Assembly (NCBI RefSeq): GCF_011047315.1
Contig: NZ_CP049259.1
Coordinates: 868,001 to 932,000 of the forward strand
DNA length: 64,000 nucleotides
From: Altererythrobacter sp. BO-6
Lineage (GTDB): Bacteria > Pseudomonadota > Alphaproteobacteria > Sphingomonadales > Sphingomonadaceae
Direction: 5' to 3'
How positions within the stretch are numbered: position 1 is the first letter of the stretch; each line of letters opens with the position of its first letter. Of this stretch, positions 53,000 to 62,644 are shown in pieces. Position numbers and translations under genes: made by a program. The notes under the pieces are model-generated. The model was not told the DNA's origin and did not search any database. It saw nothing but the letters and a program-made list of their open reading frames with translations.

Positions 53000-53734
53000 G
53001 TGACCTATTGCGTTGGCCTGCAGATCGATCGCGGCCTGGTTCTGATGAGCGACACCCGCACCAATTCCGGGGTCGATTACATCTCGTCTTTCCGCAAGCT
53101 GCACCACTGGTCGGTGCCCGGCAATCGCAGCATCGCCTTGCTCTCGTCCGGCAATCTCGCGACCACCCAATCGGTGATCAGCAAGCTGGAAGAGCGCAAC
53201 AAGGCGCCGAGCGAACGGCATAATTCGCTGTTCGACGCACCTACGATGTTCCAGGTCGCAACCACAGTGGGCGAGCTGCTGCGCGAGACGATCCGCGAGA
53301 GTACCCCGTCCGACAGCCCCGAAGCCAGCGGAACCTTCACCGCTTCGCTGATCCTCGCCGGACAGATTTCGGGCATGGAGCCGCGGCTGTTCCTGATCTA
53401 TCCCGAAGGCAATTTCATCGAGGCCTCGCTCGACACGCCCTTCTTCCAGATCGGCGAGACCAAATATGGCCGCCCGATCCTGATCCGCGCCTTCGACCGG
53501 GGCATGAGCTTCGAGGAAGCGATCAAGCTGCTGATGGTCAGCTTCGATTCCACGCTCAAGGCCAATCTCTCGGTCGGCATGCCATTGGACCTGCTGGTGC
53601 TGGAACGGGACAGTTTCGAGCCGCTGCACCAGCGCCGCATCCTCGAGGACGATCCCTATTTCCGCACTATTTCCTCAGGCTGGAGTGAGGCGCTGCGGAA
53701 AGCCTTCGAGGGGCTGCCCGATTACGAGATGTAG
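53000..53734 (+). CDS. Anbu (bacterial proteasome-related peptidase, COG3484)
   Basis: 244 aa with an Ntn-hydrolase fold. It begins MTYCVGLQIDRGLVLMSDTR; removal of Met1 would expose Thr2 as the N-terminal nucleophile, as in HslV and proteasome beta subunits. The FRKLHHWSVPGNRSIALLSSG and TASLILAGQISG segments are typical. Anbu assembles into open spirals or rings and has been difficult to assign a protease substrate. It ends the four-gene operon and is convergent, seven bases apart, with the yeiH-like gene. An AGGAG ribosome-binding site precedes the ATG. Confidence 0.93.
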   Translation: MTYCVGLQIDRGLVLMSDTRTNSGVDYISSFRKLHHWSVPGNRSIALLSSGNLATTQSVISKLEERNKAPSERHNSLFDAPTMFQVATTVGELLRETIRESTPSDSPEASGTFTASLILAGQISGMEPRLFLIYPEGNFIEASLDTPFFQIGETKYGRPILIRAFDRGMSFEEAIKLLMVSFDSTLKANLSVGMPLDLLVLERDSFEPLHQRRILEDDPYFRTISSGWSEALRKAFEGLPDYEM

Positions 53735-53741
53735 TCTGGGC

Positions 53742-54833
53742 TCAGCCGGCCATCATGCTGGCGACCAGGATCGAAACGGTAAAGCTCGCCAGCGTGGCGC
53801 AGACAACCGGCATGAAGGCGCGCCAGCCCAGCGTGCGCATCAGGTCCATCCGCGAACGCAGCGCCGTCGCGGTTACCGCCAGCAGCAGCAGCCCTTTTGA
53901 TACAGTCAGCGCGCCTCCGGCAAAAGCTTCGGGAAATTCGACGAAGCTATTCACCGTCACCAGCGCCAGGAAGCCGAGGATGAACCATGGCAAAGCGAGA
54001 CGGCGCAGCGGTGTTGCCCCCGCCCCGCCCTGCCCGGCGCTGCCGATCCACAGCGAAACGAGCAGCACGGCGGGCGCCAGCAAGGTCACCCTTGCCAGCT
54101 TGACGATGGTCGCTTCGGCCCCGGCAGCATCGGAGAAGGAGTAGCCGCCGCCGATCGCTTGCGCGACGTCATGCACGGATGCGCCGATCAGGAACCCCGC
54201 CGCGCGGTCATCCAGCCCGATCTGCGCGGCGATCACCGGATAGACCGCCATGGCAAAGGCGCTGGCCAAGGCGACCGCGACCAAATTCATCGCGAATTGC
54301 GCCTGCGGCAGCCGTTCGCGCCCGATCACGGCATAGAGCGCCAGCGAGGCGCTCGCGCCGCAAATGGCGGTCGCGCCGCCCGCCAGGATGCCGGCATATC
54401 GTGACTGGCCCCAGATCCGCGCGCCCAGCAGCCCGGCAGCAAAGGTCGTCGCCATGATCCCCAGCAGCAAGGCAAAGGACACAGCGCCGACATCGGCGAT
54501 CTGCGCGAAAGTGATCTGAAAGCCGAGCAGCACGATCCCGATCCGCAGGCCCTCCCTCGCGACCAGGTCAAGTCCGGGATGCGTGCCTTCCTCGCCCGCG
54601 GCAAAGCTCAGCGCGAGGCCCAGCAGCAAGCCCATCAGGATCATCGGCATGCCGTAATGGTCGCTGAGCCAGGCGGCGGCGAGACTGGTCACCCCGACCA
54701 GGATCAGCCCCGGCAGGAAACGGCGCGTGGTGCGCTTCTCAGACCCCGCTGCTTCCTGTTCGGACAGCGTCAGCTCGCCGTACAAGTCCCCGGCGTAGAA
54801 ATTGCGTTCATCGGGAGAATTGCCCGCGGCCAA
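53742..54833 (-). CDS. YeiH/UPF0324 family putative sulfate (sulfite) exporter
   Basis: 363 aa, about ten membrane helices. The family signature is clear: FLPGLILVGVTSLAAAWLS, REGLRIGIVLLGFQITFAQIA, AILAGGATAICGASASLALYA and FLIGASVHDVAQAIGGGYSFS. YeiH proteins are annotated as putative sulfate exporters; the activity is weakly supported experimentally. Position next to the sulfoquinovose-type genes, which release sulfite inside the cell, gives the annotation local meaning. It lies 13 bases downstream of the MFS gene on the same strand, so the two are probably cotranscribed. Confidence 0.85.
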   Translation of the reverse strand: MAAGNSPDERNFYAGDLYGELTLSEQEAAGSEKRTTRRFLPGLILVGVTSLAAAWLSDHYGMPMILMGLLLGLALSFAAGEEGTHPGLDLVAREGLRIGIVLLGFQITFAQIADVGAVSFALLLGIMATTFAAGLLGARIWGQSRYAGILAGGATAICGASASLALYAVIGRERLPQAQFAMNLVAVALASAFAMAVYPVIAAQIGLDDRAAGFLIGASVHDVAQAIGGGYSFSDAAGAEATIVKLARVTLLAPAVLLVSLWIGSAGQGGAGATPLRRLALPWFILGFLALVTVNSFVEFPEAFAGGALTVSKGLLLLAVTATALRSRMDLMRTLGWRAFMPVVCATLASFTVSILVASMMAG

Positions 54834-54846
54834 ACCCTGCCTCCCT

Positions 54847-56085
54847 TCAGCCCGCTTCCACGCGGCGGATCTGCGGCATCATCAGCTGCAGCCACGCCAG
54901 CGCGATCAGGTAGGACATGGCGGCGAAAACGAACAGCGGCACGAAGCCGAACCCTGCATCGAGCACGCGGCCGGTGATCAGGCTGATCGCCACCCCGCCC
55001 ATATTGCCCATGAAGGCGCCGAAGGCGGTGACCCGCCCGACCTTGGCATTGGGAACCACGTCCGTGATCGTCGCGAAGATCGACAGCGAGAAGCCCTGGT
55101 GCCCGGCCATGACCACACCCATCATCACCGCGACCGGCCAGAAGGAATTGAGTTCCAGCACCAGCGGCAGCGGCGCCACTATCAGCGCGGAAACCAGCAT
55201 CACGCCCTTGCGAACGCGGTTGACCGACCAGCCCAGCTCAAGCAGCCGGGTCGAGGCCCAACCGGCAAGCAGCGCGCCCAGGCCCGAACCGGCAAAGGCG
55301 ATCGCCAGCGGGATCGCCAGCTCCAGCGTCGTAAGGCCGAACTCCTTGCGGTAATAATCCGCCAGCCAGAAATTGATGAACCACCAGGTCATGTCCGATA
55401 GCGCCTTGGCGATCACGATCGCCCAGGTCTGCCGGTTGGTCAGGAAATTGCCGTAAGCCGCGCCGTCTTCGACCAGCGTCACGCCCTCCGGCTCGGCACT
55501 TGCCTGGCGCAATTGCGAAAGGCCGCGCGCCAGCCACATCCAGGCGATAAGCGAGATGAAGCCGCCGATACCGCCTGCGACCAGTGCCCCGCGCCAGCCG
55601 ACCGCCAGCGCCAGCGCCGGGATCACGAAAGGCATGGCGATTGTCCCCGCCCCCGCCAGCAGGGTCGCGAAGCCGAAAGCAAAGGAACGCTTGTTCGGTT
55701 CGAACAATGTGGCGACGGTCTTGATCGTCAGCGGGGTCTGCACCGCTTCTGTGACACCCAGCCCGACGCGCGCGGCGACCACCTGCCAGGTGGTGATGGC
55801 CCAGCCATGCGCCATCGCAGCAAAGCTCCAGGCCGATGCGCCCAATTGCATCGAGCGGTGGACACCCAGCCGGTCAACCAGCCAGCCGGTAAACAGGAAC
55901 GCAAAGGCCGCGGAAAACTGCGTGACCGCGGCCAGATCGCCGAAATCGCTGTCAGTCCAGCCGAAGTCCGCCATCATGTCGGGTTTGAGGATGGCGATGA
56001 TCGGGCGGTCCATCGCATTGAATACGCCCGCCACGCACAGTGTCGTGAACAATGCCCAACGCAGGCGCGGCGTGATCACCTTCAT
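54847..56085 (-). CDS. MFS transporter, anion:cation symporter-like; candidate sulfoquinovose(-glycoside) importer
   Basis: 412 aa, twelve membrane helices. LFTTLCVAGVFNAMDRPIIAIL is helix 1 with the conserved Asp-Arg, and GWLVDRLGVHRSMQLGASAW the family loop between helices 2 and 3. It resembles the ACS group that carries hexuronates and other organic anions. SQ is also a sugar anion, and the gene neighbours point to SQ or its glyceride as substrate; this is inference. The order is TBDR - MFS - yeiH on the reverse strand, divergent from the catabolic genes. Confidence 0.8.
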   Translation of the reverse strand: MKVITPRLRWALFTTLCVAGVFNAMDRPIIAILKPDMMADFGWTDSDFGDLAAVTQFSAAFAFLFTGWLVDRLGVHRSMQLGASAWSFAAMAHGWAITTWQVVAARVGLGVTEAVQTPLTIKTVATLFEPNKRSFAFGFATLLAGAGTIAMPFVIPALALAVGWRGALVAGGIGGFISLIAWMWLARGLSQLRQASAEPEGVTLVEDGAAYGNFLTNRQTWAIVIAKALSDMTWWFINFWLADYYRKEFGLTTLELAIPLAIAFAGSGLGALLAGWASTRLLELGWSVNRVRKGVMLVSALIVAPLPLVLELNSFWPVAVMMGVVMAGHQGFSLSIFATITDVVPNAKVGRVTAFGAFMGNMGGVAISLITGRVLDAGFGFVPLFVFAAMSYLIALAWLQLMMPQIRRVEAG

Positions 56086-56197
56086 GATGCGAATTCCCCT
56101 TCCCGATTCAACTGTCTACCCCGGGTACGGACACAGGCCAACCAGGGGATTCCTGGCTGGCCTGCACCGTGTTGCGACCTTTGAGGCGTCAGGCGGC

Positions 56198-58532
56198 TCA
56201 GTTGCGAACCCGCAGGCTCACCCCGAAATAGCGATCCGCATCGCGCGGGATCTGCAAGCGCTGGCCATTGCCGACATTGAGCAGCGCATAGCTTTCGTCG
56301 GTGATGTTGCGGGCATGGAAGGTCAGGCGATAACGATCGTCCTGGTCGGAGAAGCCGATCGAGGCATTCCAGAGACCATAGGGATCGATCACGCCCTGCT
56401 CGCCAAGGTCCGAATACTGCTTGCTGACATGACGATAGTCGGTGTCGAGATAGAACCGGAAACCGCCCAGATCGCCTTCATAGCTGCCGCCAAGCGTGTA
56501 GGTGAACTTGGGGGCCAACGGCAGCTGGGTGCCGTCGCGCGCGTCAGGTGCATTGGTCAGCGGGTTCGGGTTGAACTTCTTCACCGCCGCATCGGCATAG
56601 GCACCGCTGGCGCGCAAGGTCAGACCGTCTACCGGCACTACCAGCAGGTCAGCTTCAAAGCCTTCGCTCTTTACCGTACCGGCATTGGTCAGGTTCGTTA
56701 CCGTCGCGCCATTGAGCAGCACGAAGTTGTTGGCCTGGAACCCGTCATATTCGACGGTGAAGGCCGCAACGTTCAGCTGCACCCGGTTGTCGAGGAATTG
56801 GGTCTTGGCGCCCAGTTCAAACGCGTTCGACGTTTCTTCGTCAATCGGCACGGCGTTGGTGGGCGCAGTGTGGTTGAAGAAGACGTTGAAAGCCGGGCCC
56901 TTATACCCGCGGGTATAGCTGCCGTAGAACATGATGTCCTCTGCCGGCGTGAACTGCAGCACCGCCTTGCCTGACAGATTGCCGTTGGTGCTCGACCCGC
57001 GCGATACCGGCGTGCCGTTACCGCCGCCTGCGATGGTGCCGCCTGCCGGGTTACCCGAAACGCCGGGGCCGGTAGCCGGCAGGCCGGTCGCCGCATTCAC
57101 GCCCGGTGCGCGGACATGGGTGTAGCTGAGCTCGTCCCAGGTGTATCGCAAGCCGCCGGTGATCGCAAACATGTCATTCAGGCGATAGGTTGCCTGGCCG
57201 AAGATCGCGAAGTTGGACGAATTGACGTCACTGTCAGAGGTTGCGGTGGGGAAGATCGTGTTGACCGTGTCGGTCAGGTTGCACGGACGCCCGCCGGTGG
57301 CAGGATCGATCGGCAGGGTCGAGCTGGCGCAGGTGATCACTTCACGAGTGAAGGTCTGCGTATTGTCCGAATGCCATGCGAAAGCACCAACCTGGTAGAA
57401 GAACGGAGCGGTCGGATCGGACGCAATGCGCGCTTCGAACGACATCTGCTCGGTCGTCACCACACCATCGTCATGCAACTGTGCAGTGCCGACAATGGCA
57501 CGCGGCAGGAAATCGCCTTCGCGGATTTCGCGGTTGCGCCAGTTGCGATAGCCGGTGACCACGCTCAGCGTGTGCGTATCGCTAAGGTCGACATCGCCGG
57601 AGAGCGTCAGGCTCCACTGCTTGTCCTTGGTTTCAGTGACAAGGTTGTGATTGACGTAACGCTGGTCGAGACCCTGCGCCGAACCGCCCGGGAGGCCCAG
57701 CTCGGCATCGAGCACAGCACCGCGGCTGACGGTCGTAACGTCGGCGCAGCAATCGTCATCGGCCTTGAAGAGGTCCGCGATCAGGCGGACCCGTGCCATC
57801 GAACCATTGTAATCAACGATGCCGCGCGCACCATAGTGCTCATAACCGTTGATCTTGTTATTCTCACCGCCATAGACATTGGTGATGTTGCCATCATAGC
57901 TGCCATAGAAACCGGTCACACGAGCGCTGAGGTCTTCGGCGATCGGACCCGAAAGCGAGCCGCGCACGCGGTATTCATCGCCTTCGAACCATTCGGCGCG
58001 CCCTTCGGCTTCGAACGTATCGGTGCCGCCCTTCGACACGATGTTGACGAGACCGGCCGACGCGTTCTTGCCGAACAGCGTGCCTTGCGGGCCGCGCAGC
58101 ACTTCCAGCCGCTCGGCATCGACCAGGTCCATGAAGGCCTGGCCCGAACGGCTCAGCACGATGCCGTCAACCACGGTCGAAACGCTCGGCTCGGCTGCGA
58201 TCGAGAAGGTGATGGTGCCAACACCGCGCATCCACGATCGCGCTATTGGCGCTGGTCGTGCCCTTGCGGAAGGTGACCGACGGAACGAGCCGGGTAATGC
58301 CTTCAAGGCTGGTGGTGCCGGCCTGCTCGAGCCGGTCCGCCGACAGCGCGGTAACCGCAATCGGCACGTCCTGGACATTTTCGGAGACCTTCTGTGCGGT
58401 AACCAGGATTTCCTGGATGCCGCCCTCGTCTTCCTCAGCGTCCTGCGCCCATGCCGGCGCGGTCGCGGACAAAGCCATCAGGCTGACAGAAACAGCCAGC
58501 GCACGCGCCATCGATGATTGGAGTAACTTCAT
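56198..58532 (-). pseudogene. TonB-dependent receptor with one frameshift; candidate outer-membrane SQ-glyceride transporter
   Basis: 2335 bases, 3n+1; corrected length 777 aa. From ATG 58532 (GGGAGAGG upstream) it has a signal peptide ending TAPAWAQD, a TonB box region IQEILVTAQKVSENVQDVPI and half the plug (VPSVTFRKGTTSANSAI). Around 58228-58236 one extra base (probably G in GTGGATG) breaks the frame, which resumes as MRGVGTITFSIAAEPSVS, VLRGPQGTLFGKNASAGLVN and a complete barrel ending in FGVSLRVRN. The C-terminal residue is Asn rather than the usual aromatic. Its position opposite the sulfoquinovosidase gene suggests it imports SQ-containing lipid fragments. The indel may be a sequencing error. 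Confidence 0.8.
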
Positions 58533-58642
58533 CAAACCTCTCCCTGTGCAATTGGGCCGGTTCTGCCGCATCCCCTTGAGGATGCGCACAGCCCGACCGC
58601 GAATTGCCCTTGATCTGCGCTTGTCCCGCCGATATGTCAAGC

Positions 58643-58692
58643 GGTGTCACATTTGATAATCGAGATTGTGGTGCAATCGCCACAGTGACACC
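58643..58692. promoter_or_regulatory. Divergent promoter with nested inverted repeats, candidate LacI operator
   Basis: GGTGTCAC (58643-58650) and GTGACACC (58685-58692) are exact inverted repeats 34 bases apart. Between them, TGTGG-N8-CCACA (58667-58684) forms an 18-bp interrupted palindrome of LacI-operator size. The element lies between the receptor gene and the sulfoquinovosidase gene, so a regulator bound here could control both. GGAGAAGGGG (about 58694-58703) is the ribosome-binding site for the GTG at 58713. Confidence 0.55.
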
Positions 58693-58712
58693 GGGAGAAG
58701 GGGATTTTCCGC

Positions 58713-60723
58713 GTGAAATGGCGGATTCAAGGCAGTGATCGGGGATTTGACCTCCTGTTCGGGGAGCAAATCGTCCTGTGTCACACCGAATCCTGTCCTG
58801 CGGTGGTCATAGCCCGTGGCAATCCGCAAATCGAAATGTATCGCGGCAATTTCCGGATCGAGGATTCGCCGCAAGGAGCGCTCGCACTGGGCGAATGGCG
58901 GCAGTCAGGCGATGCGATCGAAGTTCCTCCATGAAGGTATTGCAGGGGCCCGGCTGGAGCTTGGTGCTGACAGCTTCACACTGCGTGCGCTCGATCCCGC
59001 GATCGACCGGCTATGGGTTCATTTCCATGCAGAACCGGGTGAAACCGTGTGGGGCGGCGGCGAACAGATGAGCTATCTTGCGCTCAATGGCCGCAGTTTC
59101 CCGATCTGGACCAGTGAGCCCGGCGTCGGCCGCGACAAGTCGACCGAGCTGACCCGCCTGATGGACGAACAGGGCATGGCCGGCGGCGATTACTGGAACA
59201 CCAATTATCCGCAGCCGACCTTCCTCACCTCGCGCTGGCTGGCGCTGCATCTCAATGCCAGCTGTTACAGCGTGCTCGACTTCACCGATCCGGCGCGCCA
59301 CAGAGTCGAAATATGGTCGGGCGAAGCACGGTTCGAGGTATTCACCGACGAAGGGCCGATGGGCCTTGTCTCGCAGCTTTCGGAGCGCTTCGGCCGCCAA
59401 CCCGAACTGCCCGACTGGGCGATTGGCGGCGCGATCCTTGGCCTGAAATCGGGCGCCAGCAGCTTCGACCGGCTCGAGCGCTTTATCGCGGCAGGCGCTG
59501 CAGTCTCCGGCCTGTGGTGCGAGGATTGGGCCGGCATCCGCGAAACCAGCTTCGGCCGCCGCCTGTTCTGGGACTGGCACCTGGGCGAGCGCAGCGCCGC
59601 CCGCTACCCCAACCTGAAACAGCGGATTGCCGAACTTGCCGACAGAGGCATCCGCTTCCTCGCCTACGCCAACCCCTATCTCTCCGATGACGGCGAGCTT
59701 TTCGCAGAAGCACTGGCGGGCGGCCATTTCTGCCTCAAGCCGGACAGCGACGAGGTCTATCTGGTGGATTTCGGCGAGTTTGACTGCGGCGTCATCGATT
59801 TCACTCGCGCCGAAACGCGCGCATGGTTCGCCGAGCGCGTGCTGGGCTGCGAAATGCTCGACAACGGGATTGCCGCGTGGATGGCCGATTTCGGCGAGTA
59901 CCTGCCCACCGATGTCCGTCTGGCCGATGGCAGCGACCCGATGGAAGCGCACAACCGCTGGCCGGTGCTGTGGGCCGAAGTGAATGCGCGGGCGCTGGCG
60001 AGCCGCGGCAAGACTGGTGACGCGCTGTTCTTCATGCGGGCGGGCTTTTCCGGCGTCGGGGCACATTGCCCGCTGCTGTGGGCGGGCGACCAGTCGGTCG
60101 ACTTCACCCGGCATGACGGGATCGGTACAGTCATCACGGGAGCGCTTTCGGCTGGCCTGGTCGGCAATGCCTACAGCCATTCGGATTGCGGCGGCTACAC
60201 CTCCCTCCTCGGCAATGTCCGCAGCGAAGAACTGCTGCAGCGCTGGTGCGAGCTGGCGGCGTTTGCGCCGGTGATGCGCAGCCATGAAGGCAACCGGCCC
60301 GACGACAATCTGCAATATGACAGCACGCCAGAGCTGCTCCAATGCTTCGCGCGCTGGAGCCGGGTGCATGCGGCGCTGGCGCCCTATGTCCGCGCGCTAT
60401 GCCGCGAAGCTGCCGCAACGGGCCTGCCCACGCAGCGCCCGCTGTTCCTGCACTATCCGCTCGATCCGGCGCTGTTTGTGATACAGGACCAGTTCCTTTA
60501 CGGCGCAGACCTGCTGGTGGCCCCGGTGATAGCGGAAGGCGCCACCGCAAGGCAGGTCGTTTTGCCCGGCGACGAGCCATGGCGGCACCTATGGACCGGC
60601 GAGGATGTCGCGCCCGGTACGCATGAGATTGCCGCACCGATCGGCCAACCGCCAGTGTTTTATCGCCCGGACAGCCCGCATGCGGCGCTGTTTGCGAGCC
60701 TGAAAGAGGAGCTGGCGCGATGA
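58713..60723 (+). pseudogene. GH31 sulfoquinovosidase (YihQ/SmoI-like) with one frameshift near the N-terminus
   Basis: 2011 bases, 3n+1; corrected length 669 aa (YihQ is about 678). From GTG 58713 the first frame ends after EWRQSGDAIEV; one extra base near 58920-58931 hides the continuation LHEGIAGARLELGADSFTLR. The rest is a full GH31 enzyme with the nucleophile in AAWMADFGEYLPTD and acid/base in LLWAGDQSVDF. The sulfonate-binding residues of YihQ are conserved: Arg and Trp in TSFGRRLFWDW and Tyr in SHSDCGGYTS. No signal peptide, so it should cleave SQ-glycerol in the cytoplasm to SQ and glycerol. The stop overlaps the LacI gene start. Whether the indel is real needs read-level checking. 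Confidence 0.87.
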
Positions 60724-61733
60724 GCGAACGCGCGACCATTCGCGATGTGGCGGCCCATGCCGGCGTGGCGGTGAAAACGGTCAGCCGCGTCCTCAACGGC
60801 CACCCCTATGTGAGCACGGACACCCGCGAGCGGGTGGAAGCGGCGATGAAGGCGCTTGATTTTCGCCCCAGCGTGGCAGCGCGCATCCTCTCCGGCGCGA
60901 AGTCCAACCAGGTCGCGCTGATCTATGACAATCACAGCCCCTATTACATGTTCCAGATCCAGAAGGGCTGCTGGGACGAATGCCATACGCGCGGGATCCG
61001 CCTGCTGGCGCAGCCGGTCGATGTCGAGGATCCCGATGTCGGCGAGCAGGTGCGCGGGCTGGTGACGGAAACCCATGTCGACGGGATCATCCTGTCCTCG
61101 CCGGTCACCGATTGCGAGCCGGTACTGAAAATGCTCGACCAGCTCGACATTCCCTTCGTGCGCATTTCGCCCGGCACCAACCATGCGCTGACCAGTTCGG
61201 TGTTCATGGACGATGCCCAGGCCGCTGACGACATGACGACGCATCTGATCAATGCCGGGCATCGCCGGATCGGCTTTATCAAGGGGCACAAGAGCCACAT
61301 GGCAAGCGAAGAACGCCTGTTCGGTTATCGCCGCGCGCTTGACCGGGTGGCGATCCCGTTCGAGCCGGGCCTGGTTTGCGACGGCGAATTCGATTTCGAC
61401 AGCGGGGTACGCGCCGCACGCCAGTTGCTCGACATGGCAGAGCCGCCGACGGCGATATTCGCATCGAACGACGATATGGCTGCGGGCGTGCTGGCCGTTG
61501 CGCATGACCGCGATATCGATGTGCCGGGCGATCTTTCGGTCACCGGGTTCGATGATACCACGCTCTCGCGCACGGTCTGGCCGCCGCTCACCACGATCCA
61601 CCAGCCGATGGCGGAGCTGGCCCGTACCGCCACCGAAATCCTTATCACCGGCGGCGACATCACCCATCGCCGCCTGCCGCACCAGTTGATCGAGCGCGCT
61701 TCCGTCGCGCCGCCAAGAAGGGACAATCTATGA
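60720..61733 (+). CDS. LacI-family transcriptional regulator of the sulfoquinovose-type operon
   Basis: 337 aa. The helix-turn-helix (TIRDVAAHAGVAVKTVSRVLN, residues 6-26) and hinge (ARILSGAKSN) are followed by a periplasmic-binding-protein-like domain (VALIYDNHSPYYMFQIQKG, GHRRIGFIKGHKSHMASEERL, LSVTGFDDTTLSRTVWPPLT). It overlaps the genes on both sides by four bases, so it autoregulates with the catabolic genes. The expected effector is SQ or a derivative. Candidate operator at 58643-58692. Confidence 0.92.
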   Translation: MSERATIRDVAAHAGVAVKTVSRVLNGHPYVSTDTRERVEAAMKALDFRPSVAARILSGAKSNQVALIYDNHSPYYMFQIQKGCWDECHTRGIRLLAQPVDVEDPDVGEQVRGLVTETHVDGIILSSPVTDCEPVLKMLDQLDIPFVRISPGTNHALTSSVFMDDAQAADDMTTHLINAGHRRIGFIKGHKSHMASEERLFGYRRALDRVAIPFEPGLVCDGEFDFDSGVRAARQLLDMAEPPTAIFASNDDMAAGVLAVAHDRDIDVPGDLSVTGFDDTTLSRTVWPPLTTIHQPMAELARTATEILITGGDITHRRLPHQLIERASVAPPRRDNL

Positions 61734-62644
61734 GCCTGTTGCCGCCGATTCCTGCCACGCGCACGCTTGGCGCCAGCGATATCGCGATTTCGCCGATCGC
61801 CTGGGGCATGTGGCGCCTCGCCGAAGACGACCGCAACGCCGCAGAGGCGGCGCGGCTCGTGCACGCAGCGCTCGATGCCGGGATCACCCTGCTCGACACG
61901 GCGGACATCTATGGCTTCGACGGCAGCGGGGGCTTCGGCGACGCCGAGGCGCTGCTGGGTGAAGTCTTCGCCGCCGAGCCCGGCTTGCGCGGCCGGATGG
62001 TGCTGGCGAGCAAGGGCGGGATCATGCCGCCGCTGCCCTATGACCAGTCGGCTGGATATCTGGCTTCGGCGATCGATGCCTCGCTGCGGCGGATGAAGGT
62101 CGACACGATCGACCTCTACCAGGTCCACAGGCCTGACATCCTCACGCACCCGCAGGAAGTCTCCCGCACGCTCGACGATGCAGTGGCAGCCGGCAAGATC
62201 CGCACGCTGGGCGTGTCGAACTTCACGATCCAGCAAGTCGAAGCGCTCCAGCACTTCCTCGGTCACAGGCTGGTATCGACCCAGCCCGAGATCAGCCCGC
62301 TGCGCATCACCTGCTTTGAAAATGGCGAGCTGGACCAGGCGATGCGGCTGGGCCTTTCGGTATTGGCGTGGTCGCCGCTCGGTGGCGGACGACTGCTTTC
62401 GCCCGAGACAGCGCGCGACAAGGCAGTGGCGGCCGAGCTTGACCGGATCGCCAAGGAGCAAGGCGTCAGCCGCTCGGTCGCGGCCTATGGCTGGCTGATG
62501 GCGCACCCGGCGGGGATCGTGCCGATCATCGGTTCGCAAAACCCGGCCCGGATCGCCGAGGGCGTGGCTGCTATGGGCATGCGCTGGACCCGACAGGATT
62601 GGTATGCGGTGCTCGTCGCCGCACGAGGAGAGAGGCTTCCGTAA
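61730..62644 (+). CDS. Aldo/keto reductase, SmoB-like (6-oxo-glucose reductase candidate)
   Basis: 304 aa. The tetrad is visible: LLDTADIYGF (Asp, Tyr), VLASKGGI (Lys) and LYQVHRPD (His). The cofactor-binding end AGIVPIIGSQNPARIAEG is conserved. In the Agrobacterium sulfoglycolytic SMO pathway, the AKR SmoB reduces 6-oxo-glucose to glucose with NADPH. Placement between a sulfoquinovosidase/LacI pair and an SmoC-like monooxygenase supports that role. Overlaps neighbours by four bases and one base. Generic AKR function is certain; the specific substrate is inferred from context. Confidence 0.82.
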   Translation: MSLLPPIPATRTLGASDIAISPIAWGMWRLAEDDRNAAEAARLVHAALDAGITLLDTADIYGFDGSGGFGDAEALLGEVFAAEPGLRGRMVLASKGGIMPPLPYDQSAGYLASAIDASLRRMKVDTIDLYQVHRPDILTHPQEVSRTLDDAVAAGKIRTLGVSNFTIQQVEALQHFLGHRLVSTQPEISPLRITCFENGELDQAMRLGLSVLAWSPLGGGRLLSPETARDKAVAAELDRIAKEQGVSRSVAAYGWLMAHPAGIVPIIGSQNPARIAEGVAAMGMRWTRQDWYAVLVAARGERLP

